Below are positions 37,322 through 47,807 of a stretch of 64,000 nt of DNA, one piece after another. The stretch is from the NCBI GenBank assembly GCA_016787645.1, contig JAEUUF010000001.1, forward strand, positions 1-64,000. Reading direction: 5' to 3'. Source of the stretch: Cyclobacteriaceae bacterium (GTDB lineage Bacteria > Bacteroidota > Bacteroidia > Cytophagales > Cyclobacteriaceae). A model generated the notes under the pieces. That model saw only the letters and a list, made by a program, of their open reading frames with translations, was not told the DNA's origin and ran no database searches. Made by a program: the position numbers and the translations under genes. Within the stretch, counting starts at the first letter, position 1. Each line of letters begins with the position of its first letter.

Positions 37322-38779
37322 ATGAAGCAATTGATTCTGCTTTCGATCTTCGCGTTGTGCATTCCATCCTTTGGACAGGATGGCCATTACTGGACACAAC
37401 AATATGGCACCAAATCCATGCTGCTTAGCGGGTCCGTCATTGGTGGGGTGGAAGACTTGGGAACTGTCTATTATAATCCGGGACGACTGGCACTTATCAA
37501 AAATCCCGCCTTCCTTTTGAGTGCCAGTGTTTACGAATACAACTCATTGTCAGCCACCGATGCCCTGGGCTCCAAACAAAATGTTTCCCGTGCGGAAGTC
37601 AAAGGCGTACCCACCCTGGCCGCGGGTACTTTCAAATTGAAATTCCTACCCAATCACTTCTTCGCCTATGCGATCATGAACCGTCAACTTACCGACATGG
37701 GCTTCAATTATGCCAATGAAGTACATAAAGATGTGTTTGATACAACGGCTTTGCCCGGGGACGAATGGTTTAATGGCGCTATGGGATTTACCAGCAAAGC
37801 CAATGAGCAATGGATCGGCATTACGTGGTCTCACCCACTAAGCAAAAAAGTCAGCATTGGGGTAACCACCAACTTTGTATCAAACAGTCAGACCAAGGGG
37901 TCCAACATCGACTTGCGCGCTCTGTCATTTGCTTTCTCCGACACACTGGTGGCTGCTTACCATTACAGCCGCAACTACAACTATACTGAAACGGGTTTCC
38001 TCTGGAAGATTGGATTAGCTACACAATTTGGAAATTGGATGTTGGGCCTGACAATAAAGACGCCCATGGTACGCTTAACTGGGACCGGGGACTATGCTTA
38101 CGAAGAGTACTATAGTCCCATCCCTGGATTGAAGAACCAAAACCCGGTGTACACAACCAGCAACCAGACCGGGTTGGATGCGAAATCCAAGAGTCCGTGG
38201 GCTATTGGCATGGGTATCACACGACCCATCGGCAAGAACAAGATTCACTTCAGTACCGAATGGTATTCAGGTGTACCCAGGTATACACTCATGAAGGCCA
38301 GCGATCATACCAGTCAGAGCAATTCTGCCACCACGTTAGGGTTTTTTGTTAGCGACGAGATCAAGAGTGTCTGGAACGCAGGCATTGGAGCGGAGTTGTA
38401 CATAAGCGAACATGTATCCGGGTTTGCCAGTTTCAGTACAGATTACTCCTCTGTGCCCAACGACATCACCCGTTTTATTCAACGCCAATCCGAATCGAGC
38501 AACACCTCCTGGAAAGCGGACTTTTACAACATCGGGGGTGGTGTTGTCCTCGATTTCAAGGGAGCTGATATCACCCTGGGAGTTACCCACACCGGTGCCC
38601 GGCAAACCATACCCCGACTCATTAATTTTCCCGAGTCGGGCGGTGGAGGCAACATCTTTGACACCACTGCCACCAGTGAATTGAAATGGGATCGTTACCG
38701 GTTTGTATTCAGCTTCTCTTTTCCTTTCCTGGCCGACTATGCCAAGAAGAAACTTGAAGGATCAGGAGAAAAGAAATAA
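37322..38779 (+). CDS. Outer-membrane protein, FadL/OmpP1-like
   Basis: A 485-residue exported protein with signal peptide MKQLILLSIFALCIPSFGQ. The mature part begins with a hatch-like N-terminus (YGTKSMLLSGSVIGGVEDLGTVYYNPG), matching the NPA-type start of OmpP1/FadL hydrophobic-substrate channels. It continues with many amphipathic strands (WIGITWSHPLSKKVSIGV, WMLGLTIKTPMVRL, HFSTEWYSGVP, DITLGVTHTGA). The gene ends one base before the stop of the convergent thioredoxin-like gene. A box CATATTTG (37290-37297), one mismatch from the -7 consensus, lies 24 bp upstream. Confidence 0.8.
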   Translation: MKQLILLSIFALCIPSFGQDGHYWTQQYGTKSMLLSGSVIGGVEDLGTVYYNPGRLALIKNPAFLLSASVYEYNSLSATDALGSKQNVSRAEVKGVPTLAAGTFKLKFLPNHFFAYAIMNRQLTDMGFNYANEVHKDVFDTTALPGDEWFNGAMGFTSKANEQWIGITWSHPLSKKVSIGVTTNFVSNSQTKGSNIDLRALSFAFSDTLVAAYHYSRNYNYTETGFLWKIGLATQFGNWMLGLTIKTPMVRLTGTGDYAYEEYYSPIPGLKNQNPVYTTSNQTGLDAKSKSPWAIGMGITRPIGKNKIHFSTEWYSGVPRYTLMKASDHTSQSNSATTLGFFVSDEIKSVWNAGIGAELYISEHVSGFASFSTDYSSVPNDITRFIQRQSESSNTSWKADFYNIGGGVVLDFKGADITLGVTHTGARQTIPRLINFPESGGGGNIFDTTATSELKWDRYRFVFSFSFPFLADYAKKKLEGSGEKK

Positions 38780-39292
38780 CTATTCAGGAATCACTTCTGC
38801 AATCTGTGCCGGGTTCGTTTCGCCCGAGAACAACCCAACCAACTTACCCTCCCTGGAATAGACAAATATCTGGGGCAAAGTCAGTTGCCCAAACGAGGTG
38901 GCGATGGACTCATACGATACATGAACTACAGCCACGCTGTCGGCGGGCTTGAACCCTGAAGCAGCCACAAAAGAGATGATCTCCGGCAACGGCTGACTGG
39001 ACATGAGCACAAGGCTGCAACGCCTGAACAATTGTATGTCTTTCTTCAACGCCTCGATCTCCCGTTGACAATGATCACATTCTGAGTTGAAATAGATAAG
39101 CACCAGTGGTGTGCCTGTCTCCAGGCTGACCCGGTTGCCTTGCAGGTCTGTCAGCTCCAGGTCTGGCAACTGCCTTGCCCTCACCCTGAGTTCGTCGGCT
39201 GACGTGGAGCGATTCAGCCAAATAAAAAGCTGAAGTGCCCCCACCAGCAATACGCCGAGAAACAGAATGACCAGTATGAAGCGCTTTGGCAT
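38780..39292 (-). CDS. TlpA-like thioredoxin-fold membrane-anchored protein
   Basis: ATG 39292 shares a base with the stop of the ROK gene (TGATG), giving 170 residues. An N-terminal helix (FILVILFLGVLLVGALQLFIW) anchors it in the inner membrane. A redoxin domain follows, with LVLIYFNSECDHCQREIE and a CxxC of the form CDHC. The cis-proline region is in FGQLTLPQIFVYSREGK. Such proteins reduce periplasmic disulphides, for example in cytochrome c maturation. The link to glycerol genes is by position only. Confidence 0.85.
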   Translation of the reverse strand: MPKRFILVILFLGVLLVGALQLFIWLNRSTSADELRVRARQLPDLELTDLQGNRVSLETGTPLVLIYFNSECDHCQREIEALKKDIQLFRRCSLVLMSSQPLPEIISFVAASGFKPADSVAVVHVSYESIATSFGQLTLPQIFVYSREGKLVGLFSGETNPAQIAEVIPE

Positions 39293-40221
39293 CAAAATGC
39301 GTCGGTTGCAGTAAGGTAGGCAGCGCCAAAAACGCCAGCACTATCGCCGAGTAAGGGCTGAACAATTGGCGTTGACACATGGCCGTTGTTGAATATGTAG
39401 GGACGAATTGCTTCAAGACCCGCGGTATAGATTTCCGGGATACGGCTCACTCCTCCCCCAATAACAATCACATCCGGATCAATGATGTTGATGATCACGC
39501 TGATCGCCTTCCCAAAAAAGTGGATCAGTCGTTCGATGGTTTGGGTGGCCGCTGCTTCACCCTTAAGATACCGTACGCGTACCTCATGAAGCTTTATGCG
39601 CTGGTTGGTGAGTGAGTAATAATAGCTCTCCAGGGAAGGACCGGAAATGATCTTCTCCACACACCCGCTTTTTCCGCAATAACACGGTCCGCCGGATTCA
39701 TCCAGGAAGTTGTGTCCCCATTCTCCACCGATTCCATGATGGCCATTGATCACTTCTCCATTAACCACAAGTCCTCCTCCCACTCCAGTCCCCATAATCA
39801 CACCAAACACCACCTTTGCCTCTGGAAATTGTTTCTTTACCGCACCCAGGCGTGTCTCTGCGAGGGCAAAGCAGTTGGCATCATTGGCAATGACCACTTC
39901 CATGCCCAGGCGCCGGGTAAGGTCATCCTTGAGTCGCTGTCCATTGAGACACTCAGAGTTGCAGCCATGCATGGTCAGGGTTTCCGGGTCCAATGTACCT
40001 GGAGTACCAATGCCGACTTTTTTCGCCCGGAAGCCTGCCGAACTTTCCATCTTGTTTACCAACTCCTCCAGCCTCGAGAGTACGTGCTCATAACCCTGGT
40101 CGGCCCCGGTTGAGACCCTGTCCCGGAAATGCACATCCTCCACTCCTTTTGGGCCGAGGATAATTCCTTCCGCTTTGGTTCCCCCGAGGTCAATTCCCCA
40201 AATGGTGTGCGGCATGTTCAT
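39292..40221 (-). CDS. ROK-family sugar kinase/regulator-type protein
   Basis: I start at ATG 40221, one base after the glpD stop (309 residues); an ATG at 40215 is the alternative. It shows the ASKHA phosphate motif IWGIDLGGTKAEGIIL, VIANDANCFALAE, GTGVGGGLVVNGEVINGHHG and the ROK zinc site GPCYCGKSGCVEKIISGPS (CxCGxxGCxE). No HTH is present, so it is more likely a kinase than a repressor. It belongs to the glp operon, though glycerol is handled by glpK; a sugar such as glucose or N-acetylmannosamine is a possible substrate. Confidence 0.88.
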   Translation of the reverse strand: MNMPHTIWGIDLGGTKAEGIILGPKGVEDVHFRDRVSTGADQGYEHVLSRLEELVNKMESSAGFRAKKVGIGTPGTLDPETLTMHGCNSECLNGQRLKDDLTRRLGMEVVIANDANCFALAETRLGAVKKQFPEAKVVFGVIMGTGVGGGLVVNGEVINGHHGIGGEWGHNFLDESGGPCYCGKSGCVEKIISGPSLESYYYSLTNQRIKLHEVRVRYLKGEAAATQTIERLIHFFGKAISVIINIIDPDVIVIGGGVSRIPEIYTAGLEAIRPYIFNNGHVSTPIVQPLLGDSAGVFGAAYLTATDAF

Positions 40222-40222
40222 A

Positions 40223-41863
40223 TCAATCCTTAAAGGTAGTAGCGGCACGCATTAATTCATCGATTCGTGCCCCTTCAGTTTCCAGCCTCCTTGAATCCCA
40301 ATGAAGTGCTTCGGACATTGCCTTCAACACGCCTTGCTTCACCCGCACCAGCCGGTGATAATCAAAGTAAAGAAAACCGGTACGCCTTACGAGAAAGTCA
40401 TCGGCGCGAACAACCCGTTCATGCTTCAGCGCAAAGTCGAGCTCAGCTAACGTAAGTCCTAATTCGGGATCCTGCTGTGGATTGGCCTCCGCTGTATCCA
40501 GGATCGTATCCGACTGACGGCCGTAAAGATGAACCAGGTAAGACCCGGCTGCTCCCTTTAATCCCAACTTCTCGATCCGCTGGGCGACCTTGTTCGAATA
40601 CTCGTGGAGTTCTTTGATATCCCTGAATCCTTTCCCGGTCAACACCATGGAATCGGTAGAACATGGCTGGAGATCCAGATTGGAAAAAGTGTTCTCGATA
40701 ATCTTGTCTACCACCCGCTCAGCCATTTTGCGGTAGCCCGTAAGTTTTCCTCCCGCGATCGATATCAGCCCGCTGCTGGATTCAAAAATTTCGTCTTTGC
40801 GCGACAACTCCGAAGCGGACTTTCCTTCTTCATGAATGAGCGGTCGCAATCCCGCCCAACTCGATTCAACATCTGCCACCGTGAGGTGCACCGAAGGAAA
40901 TGTTTCGTTTACAGCATGAATCAGGTAGCGGACATCTTCTGCGGATACACGAATGTCTTCCTTGCTGCCGGCATAATCCGTATCCGTGGTTCCGATGTAT
41001 GTAATTCTTCCCCTGGGTATGGCGAAGATCATCCGGCCATCCGGCACATCGAAGTATATGGCTTGCCGCACGGGCAACCGGTGATAGGGCACCACGATAT
41101 GCACGCCTTTCGTAAGGTGCAGAAACTTGCCTTCCAGCGAGTTGTTCTTTTTTCTCAACACGTCCACCCAGGGGCCCGCTGCATTAACCACAACCTTTGC
41201 GCGAATGGTCAACGATTTTCCCTGGAGTGTATCCACCGCATTCACGCCACATACAACCTCCCCTTCATAAACAAAACTGGTCGCTTGAACATAATTTACC
41301 AGGGAAGCCCCCGCCTCAGCCGCGCGCTTGGCGATTTCAATGGTTAGCCGCGCATCATCGGTACGATACTCGGCATAAATCGCTCCGCCTTTGATATCGT
41401 CGTGTTTGAGCAGCGGCTCATAAGCCAATGTTTGATATTTCGTTAGCATACGGCGCTGGTCTTCGGATTTTACGCCGGCCAGCCAGTCGTAGATCTTCAA
41501 ACCAACGGAAGTCAACCAATAGCCAAGTCCCCGTTGCTCATACAAAGGGAGCAGCATTTTTTCGGGTACCACCAGGTGGGGAGCAAGCCGATGAACGATG
41601 GCTCGCTCACTTCCCACTTCTTTGACAAGCGCAAATTCCAACTGCTTGAGGTATCGAAGACCACCGTGAATCAGTTTGGTGGAGCGACTGCTGGTACCAA
41701 AGGCAAAGTCGGCTTGCTCGATGAGGGCTGTCTTCAATCCGCGTGAAGCGGCATCCAGGGCAATACCGGCACCGGTAATACCCCCACCGATAATGAGCAC
41801 GTCGAAACGCTCAGCTGAAAGGCTTTCAAGTTGGTCTTGCCTGTCAAAGCTCGAGAAAGACAT
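40223..41863 (-). CDS. glpD: Aerobic glycerol-3-phosphate dehydrogenase
   Basis: A 546-residue FAD enzyme of the inner membrane that oxidises glycerol 3-phosphate to dihydroxyacetone phosphate and feeds electrons to quinone. The FAD-binding N-terminus is FDVLIIGGGITGAGIALDAASRG, and the DAO-type core shows SSRSTKLIHGGLRYL, GPWVDVLRKKN and YIGTTDTDYAGSKEDI. The C-terminal helical cap (SDTILDTAEANPQ, HERVVRADDFLVRRTG) is present. It follows glpK by 15 bp and precedes the ROK gene by one base. Confidence 0.96.
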   Translation of the reverse strand: MSFSSFDRQDQLESLSAERFDVLIIGGGITGAGIALDAASRGLKTALIEQADFAFGTSSRSTKLIHGGLRYLKQLEFALVKEVGSERAIVHRLAPHLVVPEKMLLPLYEQRGLGYWLTSVGLKIYDWLAGVKSEDQRRMLTKYQTLAYEPLLKHDDIKGGAIYAEYRTDDARLTIEIAKRAAEAGASLVNYVQATSFVYEGEVVCGVNAVDTLQGKSLTIRAKVVVNAAGPWVDVLRKKNNSLEGKFLHLTKGVHIVVPYHRLPVRQAIYFDVPDGRMIFAIPRGRITYIGTTDTDYAGSKEDIRVSAEDVRYLIHAVNETFPSVHLTVADVESSWAGLRPLIHEEGKSASELSRKDEIFESSSGLISIAGGKLTGYRKMAERVVDKIIENTFSNLDLQPCSTDSMVLTGKGFRDIKELHEYSNKVAQRIEKLGLKGAAGSYLVHLYGRQSDTILDTAEANPQQDPELGLTLAELDFALKHERVVRADDFLVRRTGFLYFDYHRLVRVKQGVLKAMSEALHWDSRRLETEGARIDELMRAATTFKD

Positions 41864-41878
41864 GCTTTTGAGAAATTA

Positions 41879-43369
41879 TCAATTGTCGATCCAACCTTTT
41901 GTCCGTTCAACCGCTTTCAACCAACCCGCATAGAGGCGCTGTCGGTTCTTGGCATCCATTTGCGGAGCGAATCGCTGTTGAATTTTCCGGTAGTTGATGA
42001 TGTCTTTCTTCGTCCACCACCCGATCTGGATCCCCGCCAGGCAAACCGCTCCCATCGCGGTCGACTCAATTACTTCCGGCCGCTCCACTTCGCAGCCCAG
42101 AATATCTGCCTGGAACTGCATCAAAATGGAATTCGCACTGGCTCCTCCATCCACTTTCAAACTCGAAAGGTGAATGCCTGAATCCGCCTCCATGGCGTGA
42201 ATGATGTCTTTGGTCTGATAAGCCAGTGATTCAAGTGTGGCTTTGATGATATGATCTTTGCCGGTATCACGCGTAAGTCCGAATATGGCTCCGCGTGCAT
42301 ACATATCCCAATAAGGTGCACCAAGACCAGCAAATGCGGGAACGACATACACTTCGTTGGAGCCCAATGCCTTCGTAGCGAAATATTCAGAGTCCTTGGA
42401 CTGATCAATCAAATGCAGGCTGTCGCGCAACCACTGAACAGCCGCGCCAGCAATAAAAACACTTCCTTCCAGGGCATATTCCACTTTTCCATCGAGCCCC
42501 CAGGCGATTGTGGTGATGAGGCCATTGGAGGAATACTGGAGCCTGGAGCCCGTGTTCATCAACATGAAGCAACCGGTTCCATAGGTGTTCTTGGCCATGC
42601 CCGGTTCAAAGCACGCCTGCCCGAACAGCGCGGCTTGCTGATCCCCCGCTACTCCTGCGATAGGAATGTTCGAACCTTCAAACAACCAGGTTCCAAAATT
42701 ACCTGAGGATGGTTTCACCGTGGGTAGCAATGAAGCCGGGATATTCAGTTCTTGTAGCATCCGGTCATCCCACTTCAGATCGCGGATGTTGTACAACATA
42801 GTGCGCGACGCGTTGGAATAATCCGTTACGTGTGAAGCTCCATTAGTCAGTTTCCAAATCAACCAGGTATCAATGGTGCCGAACGCCAATTCACCTTTCG
42901 CCGCGCGACTGGCGACACCTGGTACGTTATCGAGGATCCAACGAAGCTTCGTAGCAGAGAAATAGGAGTCAATAACGAGGCCAGTAGCTTTGCGAACGTA
43001 GTCGGTCAAGCCTTTTGCCTTCAACTGCTCACAAATGGGAGCAGTCCGTTTGTCCTGCCAGACGATCGCATTATATACCGGTTCTCCTGTCGAGCGATCC
43101 CACACTACGGTGGTCTCCCGTTGATTAGTGATCCCAATGGCCGCGATGGATTCGGGAGAAACCTGGTTGTCAGCAATCACTTTTTGAAGGACACCCAGTT
43201 GCGTCTTCCAAATTTCCATCGGGTCATGTTCCACCCATCCCGACTGGGGGAAGATCTGTCGAAATTCCTGCTGGGCAATCCCTTTTATTTCGCCCTGCTT
43301 GTTGACCAGTACCGCCCTTGAACTGGTCGTTCCCTGGTCGAGGGCAATGATGTATTTCTGTTCACTCAT
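41879..43369 (-). CDS. glpK: Glycerol kinase
   Basis: A 496-residue FGGY-family kinase that phosphorylates glycerol to glycerol 3-phosphate with ATP. The N-terminal [53 protein letters not shown] and the FGGY signature [19 protein letters not shown] are all in place. Length is typical. It lies between glpF (15 bp upstream) and glpD (15 bp downstream), giving the standard uptake-kinase-dehydrogenase order. Confidence 0.97.
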   Translation of the reverse strand: MSEQKYIIALDQGTTSSRAVLVNKQGEIKGIAQQEFRQIFPQSGWVEHDPMEIWKTQLGVLQKVIADNQVSPESIAAIGITNQRETTVVWDRSTGEPVYNAIVWQDKRTAPICEQLKAKGLTDYVRKATGLVIDSYFSATKLRWILDNVPGVASRAAKGELAFGTIDTWLIWKLTNGASHVTDYSNASRTMLYNIRDLKWDDRMLQELNIPASLLPTVKPSSGNFGTWLFEGSNIPIAGVAGDQQAALFGQACFEPGMAKNTYGTGCFMLMNTGSRLQYSSNGLITTIAWGLDGKVEYALEGSVFIAGAAVQWLRDSLHLIDQSKDSEYFATKALGSNEVYVVPAFAGLGAPYWDMYARGAIFGLTRDTGKDHIIKATLESLAYQTKDIIHAMEADSGIHLSSLKVDGGASANSILMQFQADILGCEVERPEVIESTAMGAVCLAGIQIGWWTKKDIINYRKIQQRFAPQMDAKNRQRLYAGWLKAVERTKGWIDN

Positions 43370-43384
43370 AACCCAATGATCGCT

Positions 43385-44089
43385 TTAGAAAAATGCACCG
43401 TGAATGAAGACGGCGATCAAACCGCCAACCAAAGGGCCCACAACAGGAATCCACGCATAACCCCAATCGGATGAACCCTTGCCGTGGATAGGCAACACGA
43501 AGTGCGCGATCCGCGGCCCAAGGTCTCGAGCGGGGTTGATCGCGAAACCCGTAGTGCCACCCAGGCTGAGACCAATAGCGATGATCAACATACCTACAGC
43601 AATCGGGTTAAGCCCCTGGGTAAATTCATTTTGGCCGATGAGCAGGATAACTAAAACCAGGACCGTAGTGCCCAATACTTCACTGAAGAGATTTGATCCT
43701 GTTTGACGAATTGCCGGGCTGGTGCAGAAAACCGAACGTTTCGTATCCGCATCCTGGGTTACTTTCCAATGCGGACCATAGTGGAGCCAAACGAGAACCG
43801 AACCCGTAAAAGCGCCGGCGAATTGAGCCAGGATATAACCGGGGACGTCCGACCACAGGAAGTCACCTTTTACCGCCAGAGCCAGTGTAATGGCCGGGTT
43901 CAAGTGGGCACCGCTGACCTTGCCGACGGCGTAGATAGAGAGTGTTACGGCAATACCCCACCCGATAACAATGGTCAACCAGCCGGCATTCTCACTTTTG
44001 GGACCTTTGAGAATTGCTCCGGCCACTACCCCATCGCCAAGAAGAATAAGCAACAGGGTTCCAAAAAACTCCGCAGAATATGTATTCAT
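43385..44089 (-). CDS. glpF: Glycerol uptake facilitator, MIP/aquaporin family
   Basis: A 234-residue membrane protein with six helices and two half-helices bearing the NPA motifs: AHLNPAITLA near residue 64 and FAINPARDLGPRI in the second half. The Asp after NPAR is characteristic of glycerol facilitators rather than water-only channels. It is the first gene of the operon glpF-glpK-glpD-ROK-thioredoxin, with 185 bp between it and the divergent LacI-type gene. No perfect -7 box was found in that interval. Confidence 0.95.
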   Translation of the reverse strand: MNTYSAEFFGTLLLILLGDGVVAGAILKGPKSENAGWLTIVIGWGIAVTLSIYAVGKVSGAHLNPAITLALAVKGDFLWSDVPGYILAQFAGAFTGSVLVWLHYGPHWKVTQDADTKRSVFCTSPAIRQTGSNLFSEVLGTTVLVLVILLIGQNEFTQGLNPIAVGMLIIAIGLSLGGTTGFAINPARDLGPRIAHFVLPIHGKGSSDWGYAWIPVVGPLVGGLIAVFIHGAFF

Positions 44090-44274
44090 GACAAGGGGTT
44101 AGTTAAGTCTTCCGGCCGATTTGGGCCCGGCAGGATAATTTTAGGTTAATGACAAACCAAAACTGTACTTTCGGGTTTGGTAAGTCCGCATCAAAATAAG
44201 ACATTAAAGGGATTGAAGGGAGTCTGTCCGCTGAGAAAGTTGGAGGATAGGCCGACCAAATCGCTTCTACCGGT

Positions 44275-45324
44275 ATGAAATTCAGTCAAGTAACGATCAA
44301 GGATATTGCCCGGGAATTAGGCATTTCTCCTTCCACGGTTTCTCGTGCCCTGAAGGATCACCCAGACATCAGTTCTAAAACCAAGGAAGCCGTTCATGCG
44401 CTGGCCGATAAGCTCAATTACCAGCCGAATATTGTAGCGCTGAACCTCCGTCAAAAGAAGACATTCACAATCGGGGTCATTATCCCGGAGTTAGTTCACT
44501 TCTTCTTCTCCACAGTGATTTCCGGGATTGAGGATGTGGCTTACCAGGCCGGGTACAGCGTCTTGCTGGCCCAATCCAATGAATCCTATGAACGGGAGAA
44601 GACCGACATTAAGGCATTGTTCAATAGCCGGGTGGATGGTTTATTGATGTCCATTTCCCGCGAGACGAAGAATTTTGATCATATCGAATCGGTAATCGCC
44701 AAAGGAGTGCCTGTTGTGTTTTATGATCGAACCTACGATGGAGCAGTCTGCAGCAATGTGGTCGTTGACGACTACGTGGGAGCCAAAGAGGCGGTCAATC
44801 ATTTGATCGAGCAGGGCTACAAGAAGATTGCTTTCCTGGAAGGTTCGCCCGGCCTGGTGATCACCGCCGACCGCAAGCGTGGCTACATGGACGCTTTGCG
44901 TGAAGCTGGACTTGAAATCAAGGAGGCATACATCCAGGAGTGCCTCACGGGAAGCCAGGAAGAAGGAAAGCGCGCCACCAAAAAACTGTTGTCGATGCCC
45001 ACTCCTCCTGACGCCATCTTTGCGGCGAACGACCCCATGGCCACCGGGGCCATGCAGAGTGTCAAGGAAAAGGGGCTTCGCATTCCACAAGATGTTGGCA
45101 TTGTCGGCTTCAGCAACTGGTCGTATGGTTCGCTTTTGGATCCATCCCTCACCACGGTGGATCAACCCGGTTTTGAAATGGGTCAGGAGGCCGCTCGTCT
45201 ACTGATACGGCAGATTGAACTTGCCGACAAGAACCAGGAGGACCTTGCCCCCGAAACCCGTGTACTAAAGACACGCCTGATCGTCAGAGACTCGTCTTTG
45301 CGCAACAGTCCTTCCAAAAGGTGA
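44275..45324 (+). CDS. LacI-family transcriptional regulator
   Basis: A 349-residue regulator with the N-terminal HTH VTIKDIARELGISPSTVSRALKDHPDI, a hinge region (YQPNIVALNLRQKKT) and a periplasmic-binding-protein-like sensor domain (IGVIIPELVHFFFSTVISG, VDGLLMSISRE, VGIVGFSNWSYGSLLDPSLTTV). It is divergent from the glp operon and directly upstream of an alpha-glucosidase and two sugar carriers, so the latter are its likely targets. A CAATCGTTG half-palindrome at 45327-45335 with a central CG could be its operator, but this is weak. Confidence 0.92.
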   Translation: MKFSQVTIKDIARELGISPSTVSRALKDHPDISSKTKEAVHALADKLNYQPNIVALNLRQKKTFTIGVIIPELVHFFFSTVISGIEDVAYQAGYSVLLAQSNESYEREKTDIKALFNSRVDGLLMSISRETKNFDHIESVIAKGVPVVFYDRTYDGAVCSNVVVDDYVGAKEAVNHLIEQGYKKIAFLEGSPGLVITADRKRGYMDALREAGLEIKEAYIQECLTGSQEEGKRATKKLLSMPTPPDAIFAANDPMATGAMQSVKEKGLRIPQDVGIVGFSNWSYGSLLDPSLTTVDQPGFEMGQEAARLLIRQIELADKNQEDLAPETRVLKTRLIVRDSSLRNSPSKR

Positions 45325-45410
45325 CGCAATCGTTGTAGGAACAATTAAGGTCTCGCTATTTTGGCGTACCGGTTTCTTTGACTTTACTTCACCCGTTCTA
45401 AGCCTCTCGA

Positions 45411-47807
45411 ATGCCCTCACGCCTCAGTCAACGGTTGGGAAAAATTACTTCCCTGGAAAGAACGCAACACGGCATTCATGCCAAAACTCCGGAAGGAGCG
45501 TTCAAAGTCCAGTTCTATTCAGACACCATCGCCCGCGTATCACTCACCCACACCGGGCATTTCGAGAACTATCCCTATGCCGTGCAGGCAGAGCCCTCCG
45601 GGGTGGAGTTTCAAATGCAAGACCAACGGAAATTCATAGAACTCAAGACATCACGACTCACCGTTGTTGTGTACAAGGATCCAGTTTCGTTTTCATTTAA
45701 AGATGCCGAGGGTCGGGTATTGAATGAAGAGGTAGCCAGCCTGGGCACTTCCTGGATCGGTGATGAGGTGACCAGTTATCGTACCATGCAAGAGAATGAA
45801 CGGTTCATCGGGCTGGGTGAAAAAACCGGTCCACTTGACCGCCGCGGCGCCGGTTATCAGAACTGGAATACGGACGCATTTTCCTACTCACTCATTGAAG
45901 ACCCACTGTATTGCTCTACGCCTTTTTATATGGGCCTGCACCACGGATTGCAGTATGGAATATTCGCTGACAATACTCATAAGAGTTTCTTCAACTTTGG
46001 CGCTTCCAACAATCGGTTCTCAAGTTTCTCCTCGGATACCGGTGGAATGAATTATTATTTCATCGCCGGTGATTCAGTAGCGGAAATCATCTATGGCTAT
46101 TCGTTTCTCACCGGGTTCATGCCGCTCCCGCCGAAATGGAGCATTGGCTACCAGCAGTGTCGTTACAGTTACTATCCTGATTTTGAAGTCCGTTCGTTGG
46201 CGGACACCTTCCGCGCCAAGAATATTCCGGCCGATGCCATTGTCCTGGACATTCATTACATGGACAAGTACAAGATCTTTACCTGGGACCAGGAACGTTT
46301 TCCAGACCCAAAGGGACTTATCGACGAACTGAAATCAAAGAACTTCGAGGTAGTACTGATGTGCGACCCCGGCATCAAAGTGGAAGAAGGCTATGAGCCG
46401 TACGATGATGGGCTAAAACGAGATGTATTTCTAAAATATCCAGACGGCGAGAATTACACCGGCCAGGTATGGCCCGGCTGGTGTCATTTCCCGGATTATA
46501 CAAACCCAAAGACGCGGAAGTGGTGGAAGGAAAAGCTCAAGTCCTACAGCTCACTCGGGGTTGAAGGATTTTGGAACGACATGAACGAGATCGCCAGCTG
46601 GGGGCACATGCTACCAGAGAATGTCGAGTTTGATCACGACGGAGAGCGTGCTACCTCAAGGAAGGCTCGAAATGTCTACGGCTTTCAGATGGCCCGCAGC
46701 ACCTATGAAGCTGCCAAGGAGTTATTGGGGGGAAAGCGCCCATTTAACCTGACCCGATCAGCTTATTCCGGGATACAACGTTATTCTGCCGTATGGACCG
46801 GCGACAATGAATCCTACGATAAACACATGATGTTGGGTGTCCGGATGGTCAACAGCATGGGTATGACCGGGATTCCATTTGTAGGTTATGACGTTGGAGG
46901 ATTTACCGGCGAAGCCGGCGTGAAGTTGTTCGCTCGATGGGTTACCATCGGCGCCTTCTCTCCTTTCTTTCGCGGACATACCATGGTGAATACTCCCGAT
47001 GCGGAACCCTGGGCCTTCGGCGAAGAAGTAGAGAATATCTCCCGCAACTTCATCCGCTTGCGCTACCAGTTGATGCCCTACCTGTATTCGCTTTTTGAAG
47101 AGGCGGCACGAAGCGGCATGCCGGTGCAACGGTCTATGGCGATCACCCATACCCACGATGCCAGGGTGTATGAGCCCCAGTTTCAGCACCAGTATTTTTT
47201 CGGACCTTTCCTTCTCATCGTGCCTGTCGTGAGCCACCAGGAGTATACCAAGGTTTTCTTTCCCGAAGGGCAATGGTATTATCTCTATGATGGAAAGAAG
47301 ATCGCCGGCAACCAGGAAGCGATCGTAGAAAGCCCCATTCACAAATTACCCGTCTATGTGCAGGCGGGAGCCATCCTTCCCATGCAGCGGCCGGTAATGC
47401 ATACCCGTGAGAAAGTGACCGAACTGATCCTCCATATTTACAGCGGGATGATTGAAACCACCTTTGATTACTATGAAGACGACGGCTCCTCTTTCCGTCA
47501 CGAGCAAGGGGTATTCTGCCGTCGCTTGCTTCGCTACCAGGGCGGTGAAAAGAAATTGACGATCGGAAAACAGAAAGGAACTTACGCATGTCCCTGGGAA
47601 ACCATTCGCCTCATCCTTCATGGTGAACCTGCTCCTTCCGACTTCAAGGTGAATGGCAAGAAGGAAGCTGCCCGCTCTGTTCATCATGCTTTTTTCCTCC
47701 CGTTGGAGAAATACGACCCGATCACTGATCCTGACAGCATGGGTGACGAGCCCGTCGTTGAAGTGACCTTTCCTTATTCCCAAGAAACCATTGAAATTCG
47801 CTGGTGA
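45411..47807 (+). CDS. Glycoside hydrolase family 31 alpha-glucosidase-type enzyme
   Basis: A 798-residue GH31 enzyme without a signal peptide, so probably cytoplasmic. The N-terminal galactose-mutarotase-like domain (about 1-230) is followed by the catalytic barrel. Asp390 in FWNDMNEIASWG is the nucleophile and Asp465 in VWTGDNESYD the acid/base. PPKWSIGYQQCRYSYYPD and FSPFFRGHTMVNTPDAEPW are family marks. It releases alpha-glucose (or alpha-xylose) from non-reducing ends. The neighbouring LacI regulator and two MFS carriers suggest uptake of an intact alpha-glucoside and hydrolysis inside the cell. Confidence 0.94.
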   Translation: MPSRLSQRLGKITSLERTQHGIHAKTPEGAFKVQFYSDTIARVSLTHTGHFENYPYAVQAEPSGVEFQMQDQRKFIELKTSRLTVVVYKDPVSFSFKDAEGRVLNEEVASLGTSWIGDEVTSYRTMQENERFIGLGEKTGPLDRRGAGYQNWNTDAFSYSLIEDPLYCSTPFYMGLHHGLQYGIFADNTHKSFFNFGASNNRFSSFSSDTGGMNYYFIAGDSVAEIIYGYSFLTGFMPLPPKWSIGYQQCRYSYYPDFEVRSLADTFRAKNIPADAIVLDIHYMDKYKIFTWDQERFPDPKGLIDELKSKNFEVVLMCDPGIKVEEGYEPYDDGLKRDVFLKYPDGENYTGQVWPGWCHFPDYTNPKTRKWWKEKLKSYSSLGVEGFWNDMNEIASWGHMLPENVEFDHDGERATSRKARNVYGFQMARSTYEAAKELLGGKRPFNLTRSAYSGIQRYSAVWTGDNESYDKHMMLGVRMVNSMGMTGIPFVGYDVGGFTGEAGVKLFARWVTIGAFSPFFRGHTMVNTPDAEPWAFGEEVENISRNFIRLRYQLMPYLYSLFEEAARSGMPVQRSMAITHTHDARVYEPQFQHQYFFGPFLLIVPVVSHQEYTKVFFPEGQWYYLYDGKKIAGNQEAIVESPIHKLPVYVQAGAILPMQRPVMHTREKVTELILHIYSGMIETTFDYYEDDGSSFRHEQGVFCRRLLRYQGGEKKLTIGKQKGTYACPWETIRLILHGEPAPSDFKVNGKKEAARSVHHAFFLPLEKYDPITDPDSMGDEPVVEVTFPYSQETIEIRW

